DNA of 64,000 bases, from NCBI GenBank assembly GCA_019614645.1, contig JABWDB010000018.1:4022501-4086500 (forward strand). Reading direction: 5' to 3'. Origin of the DNA: Stratiolaelaps scimitus. Taxonomy: Eukaryota > Arthropoda > Arachnida > Mesostigmata > Laelapidae. Both the position numbers and the translations under genes were made by a program. Shown in pieces: positions 61,374 to 64,000 of this stretch (positions are counted from its first letter, which is position 1; every line of letters begins with the position of its first letter). The notes under the pieces were generated by a model, which saw nothing but the letters and a program-made list of their open reading frames with translations, did not search any database and was not told where the DNA came from.

Positions 61374-61914
61374 TAATACGCCAAAGTATATATTCAGAAT
61401 ATATTTAAGGACAAGTGATCCAAATTGAGGCTGGATCAAAACACAAATAGCTATATTGAATATCAATTTCATACGTTATTTGGTAAAGTCGGTCAAAACT
61501 AGGTACTCAAGGCCTTTCAGTCCCCTCTCAACGAAAGACTCATGAAGAACTAGCCTGATTGCATAAGCGATACACTCTTCCCGGTGGCGAAAATCCGATC
61601 AGTAAACCCGATTCGCAGTAAGATACACTGTTCTGCCTCATTAGCAGATACCACCGGAAGACATCTAGTAGATCTATTTTCAGTCCTGCAGTTGCAGCAG
61701 TCCTAATGTAGTTCAACTCCTTCCGGGCACCACTTGTAACGGGGCCCCGTTCCTATCCGGCTGGTGGGGATTTGGCTGACATCGTTGCGGGAGGTGGAGA
61801 CTTAAACGTTTATCCGTTTTTTTTTTACACAAGTGGCGATGGAAGGAGGTCCACTAACTCCTTTGTCTTGCACCGCTGGCCCACTTGTTAGTTAAACGTT
61901 TTTACGGGGGCTCT

Positions 61915-62015
61915 CGCAGTGACCCGGTAGACCAGGATAGTCGGAGTGTCACCCATCTTCTAGGTACGTTGGGCCCACTTGGCTCACATGTGTGCCAACG
62001 GTTCGATCCTATGAG
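61915..62015 (+). repeat. Possible tRNA-derived SINE head
   Basis: A B-box match GGTTCGATCCT at about 62000 lies some 75 bases after a tRNA-like GACCCGGTAGACCAGGATAG. No second copy was found, so the call is weak. Confidence 0.3.
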
Positions 62016-63106
62016 GCGGGTGTCGTCAATTCGATTTTGCCATAGAACCGATTCGAGGCTGTATTCGGAGAGAACGAATTACTACTGTTCGCTCCCGTTT
62101 ATATCCGGCCACTTATGGCCTACGGCTGAAACATTATCTAATGAAATAGTACAGAGGCCTGGGAGGCCAACTTGTCTAGAACAAGCGTGTACACACTAAG
62201 GGATTTTGATTCATATTGATTTTGGATTAGTTAACCGATTCTTGCCTGCTGCACTGATAACAAATTTGATAACGGAAAAGGGGACTAGCCATAAAAGAGT
62301 GTATAAGTGCTTATGTATTATAGTAAAGCCACCTTGCTAAACTGCTCAGCAATCCAATGTTTATTCAAGTTAAATAGATCGTCAACCGAGAAACGATGGG
62401 ATTCATTAAAGAACAGCTCCTACACTCGTAATAGGCTCTACAATGAGTAATCTCTAGGGAGAGCTCATTCGCTATTCATGTCGTAACAATTGACTCCCAT
62501 CATTCTGTGATCCATAAGGCGGCCGCGTAACACATTGCTATGGTAGGTTAGAGCGGCATGGCAGAAGTGTGTGGGCCCTAGACTGGACATGAGCTCGGTC
62601 ACCTGCCGGCAGACTGCCCCGATGGACACGAGAGTTTGCGCTACGCTAAGCCGCGGCCTAGCCACCCTATACAGAGGGCCCATGTCGTTGGCGGTGAAGC
62701 CACTTCACTATGCGTACGCATCGCACAGGTCGGAGCACTCATGTACATAATGAAACCCGCTCTAGGGCCGGCACATCGTTCATGGAAGCCGGAGCAGCTC
62801 AGCCGATGAAAGCCCTCTAACTCAAACAGCGGGATGTCGAGTGTGTGGGAGCCGTTGTCCTTGTGTGAACGTGTATTTCATTCGAGCACGATAGGGAAGA
62901 ATACCAACATTTGCTCACTGGCTCAGTTGGACAGCGACTGATGCAGCAGGCGCAGAGGTGACGGAGGTGACGGAGAGCCCATTTCTCGGGGGTAGTTGAC
63001 AACGTGCTTGCTTAGGTAGACCCTCGCGGAGACTGAAGGAGATTGCAAGCGAGGCAAACAGCTCGACTGTAAGGAGGTCACTGGGTTGACGAAAACACAA
63101 ACTCAC

Positions 63107-63165
63107 TTGTGGAATACAAATCGAAGGATCCAAAAGAGAGTATCACTGGGGCGGTATGAACGTGG
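63107..63165 (-). CDS. Speculative additional upstream Ih exon (59 nt)
   Basis: On the minus strand a TACTAAT branch-like site and GTGTACAG acceptor precede 59 nt that are open in one frame. They end at donor CACAA|GTGAGT in phase 2, exactly the phase needed to join the 64-nt exon at 59201. The encoded peptide (RPSDTLFWILRFVFHN) is hydrophobic and unlike a usual HCN N-terminus, so the splice-site match may be chance. Confidence 0.2.
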
Positions 63166-64000
63166 CTGTACACATTAATTAGTAAAATCACCTTGGTTGG
63201 ACATTGCACTTCACATGTTGTTGTTACGTATGTGATGGCCGTGATGTGGCACATTTTTTTACTTAATATTCCAAACTTGGTAAAGGTGTGAGGGGTTAAC
63301 GCTCGTGTATGTCAACAAATATCATAGTTAGAGGTAGCAAATGATCGGTAGTCGATCAGGTGCCCTTTAGATATGATATGAAGCGAGAGACTGCTGGCTC
63401 CGGCCGTCATATGAAACAACTTGTATGAAACTCAACGCTAGGAAATATTCGAGAACTTCACTAGGAAGGTTTCACACTCCCGGAGAACAGATTCCAATGA
63501 AGCATTAAATGTATTCTTAAATACTTATAATGAAACTCCATCAATTTTGCGCCATCCTTACGTGCGTCTGACCACCTGCTGAAGCAAACTTGGACAAGCT
63601 GCCATCCGCAAAGCACATGCTGACACCAAAGACTGATTCAAAGGCATGCATTTATTTAAGAAGTCGCTTACGGTCGAAATGCATTTTGATAAGGTCTCCC
63701 CACCGCTCCCCGCCCCTGCTGGTAAGAGACAGTGGAAAACAGCCCTGTTTCGTCGTGCATTTGAAATGACCTGGTGATAACGCAACAGCACGTTCGAACT
63801 CTGAACGCAAAAACCCTTCCCGGCAACCGTCATTGCCCCGGGGAAGTGACGGTGGATGCAATGGATATGCTATGGTTTGCCCGACGTTGAGTTGCAGTGC
63901 ACATAGCACGTAAAAGAAGTCGTCTACAAGCGATGCGTGGACAAGTCCCCTGTGAGTAGCCTCCACTAGTGAAGATATCGCATGTGAGGTCTGGCCAACA

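Larger units (their letters stand above)
59202..64000. other. Region upstream of visible Ih exons, no firm gene
   Basis: It contains a (TA)n/(TG)n tract at 61335-61372, a GA run near 59823-59850, a tRNA-like B box near 62000, and scattered open frames with no recognisable product. Minus-strand frames at 63558-63966 (91 and 104 codons) look mildly protein-like but match nothing I know. The Ih promoter and first exon are not identified here. Confidence 0.6.

Noticed and set aside
62465..62683. Possible upstream Ih exon ending CGGCAG|GTGACC
   Set aside because: The open frame ends in phase 0, whereas the 64-nt exon needs phase 2. The frame in phase 2 contains a stop close upstream.

Overview
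The window is eukaryotic, almost certainly from an arthropod. It is dominated by one gene on the minus strand: an Ih/HCN-type hyperpolarization-activated, cyclic nucleotide-gated cation channel. Nine consecutive exons can be read from about 59.2 kb down to 10.07 kb. All eight introns have GT-AG borders, and the reading phase is compatible across every junction. Together the exons give 1,112 residues: a Gly-rich N-terminus, the HCN domain, S1-S6 with a CIGYG selectivity filter, the C-linker, the cyclic nucleotide-binding domain, and a 506-residue Ser/Ala/Thr/Gly-rich tail. The start codon and first exon(s) lie upstream, probably beyond base 64,000. The protein resembles insect and crustacean Ih. 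The long introns, abundant (TA)n microsatellites and tRNA-derived SINEs fit an arthropod with a mid-sized genome; a mite or other chelicerate is possible, but this is only a guess.

Layout: 1-1.44 kb is a frameshifted non-LTR retrotransposon reverse transcriptase that runs off the left edge. 1.44-10.07 kb is AT-rich 3' flank or 3' UTR of Ih, with microsatellites and several strong hairpins but no recognisable gene. 10.07-26.5 kb carries seven closely spaced exons (tail, CNBD, C-linker, S6/filter, S5/pore, S3-S4, S1-S2). 26.5-43.5 kb is a 17-kb intron with decayed LINE pieces, tRNA-derived SINEs (one with a perfect 12-bp target duplication) and two GC-rich islands. 43.49-43.83 kb is the N-terminal/HCN-domain exon. 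43.8-59.1 kb is a 15-kb intron holding a 5'-truncated but uninterrupted LINE reverse transcriptase (46.7-47.9 kb) and more SINEs. 59.14-59.20 kb is a 64-nt upstream exon. 59.2-64 kb is further upstream, with one speculative extra exon.

I found no operon, CRISPR array, rRNA or intact tRNA gene, and no evidence for a new multi-gene system. The best leads are the complete exon map of Ih, the young SINE insertion, the SINE families with copies in two introns, and the perfect or near-perfect hairpins, especially the 74-bp palindrome at 6.56 kb and the hairpin just inside the S6-exon donor at 20.7 kb.
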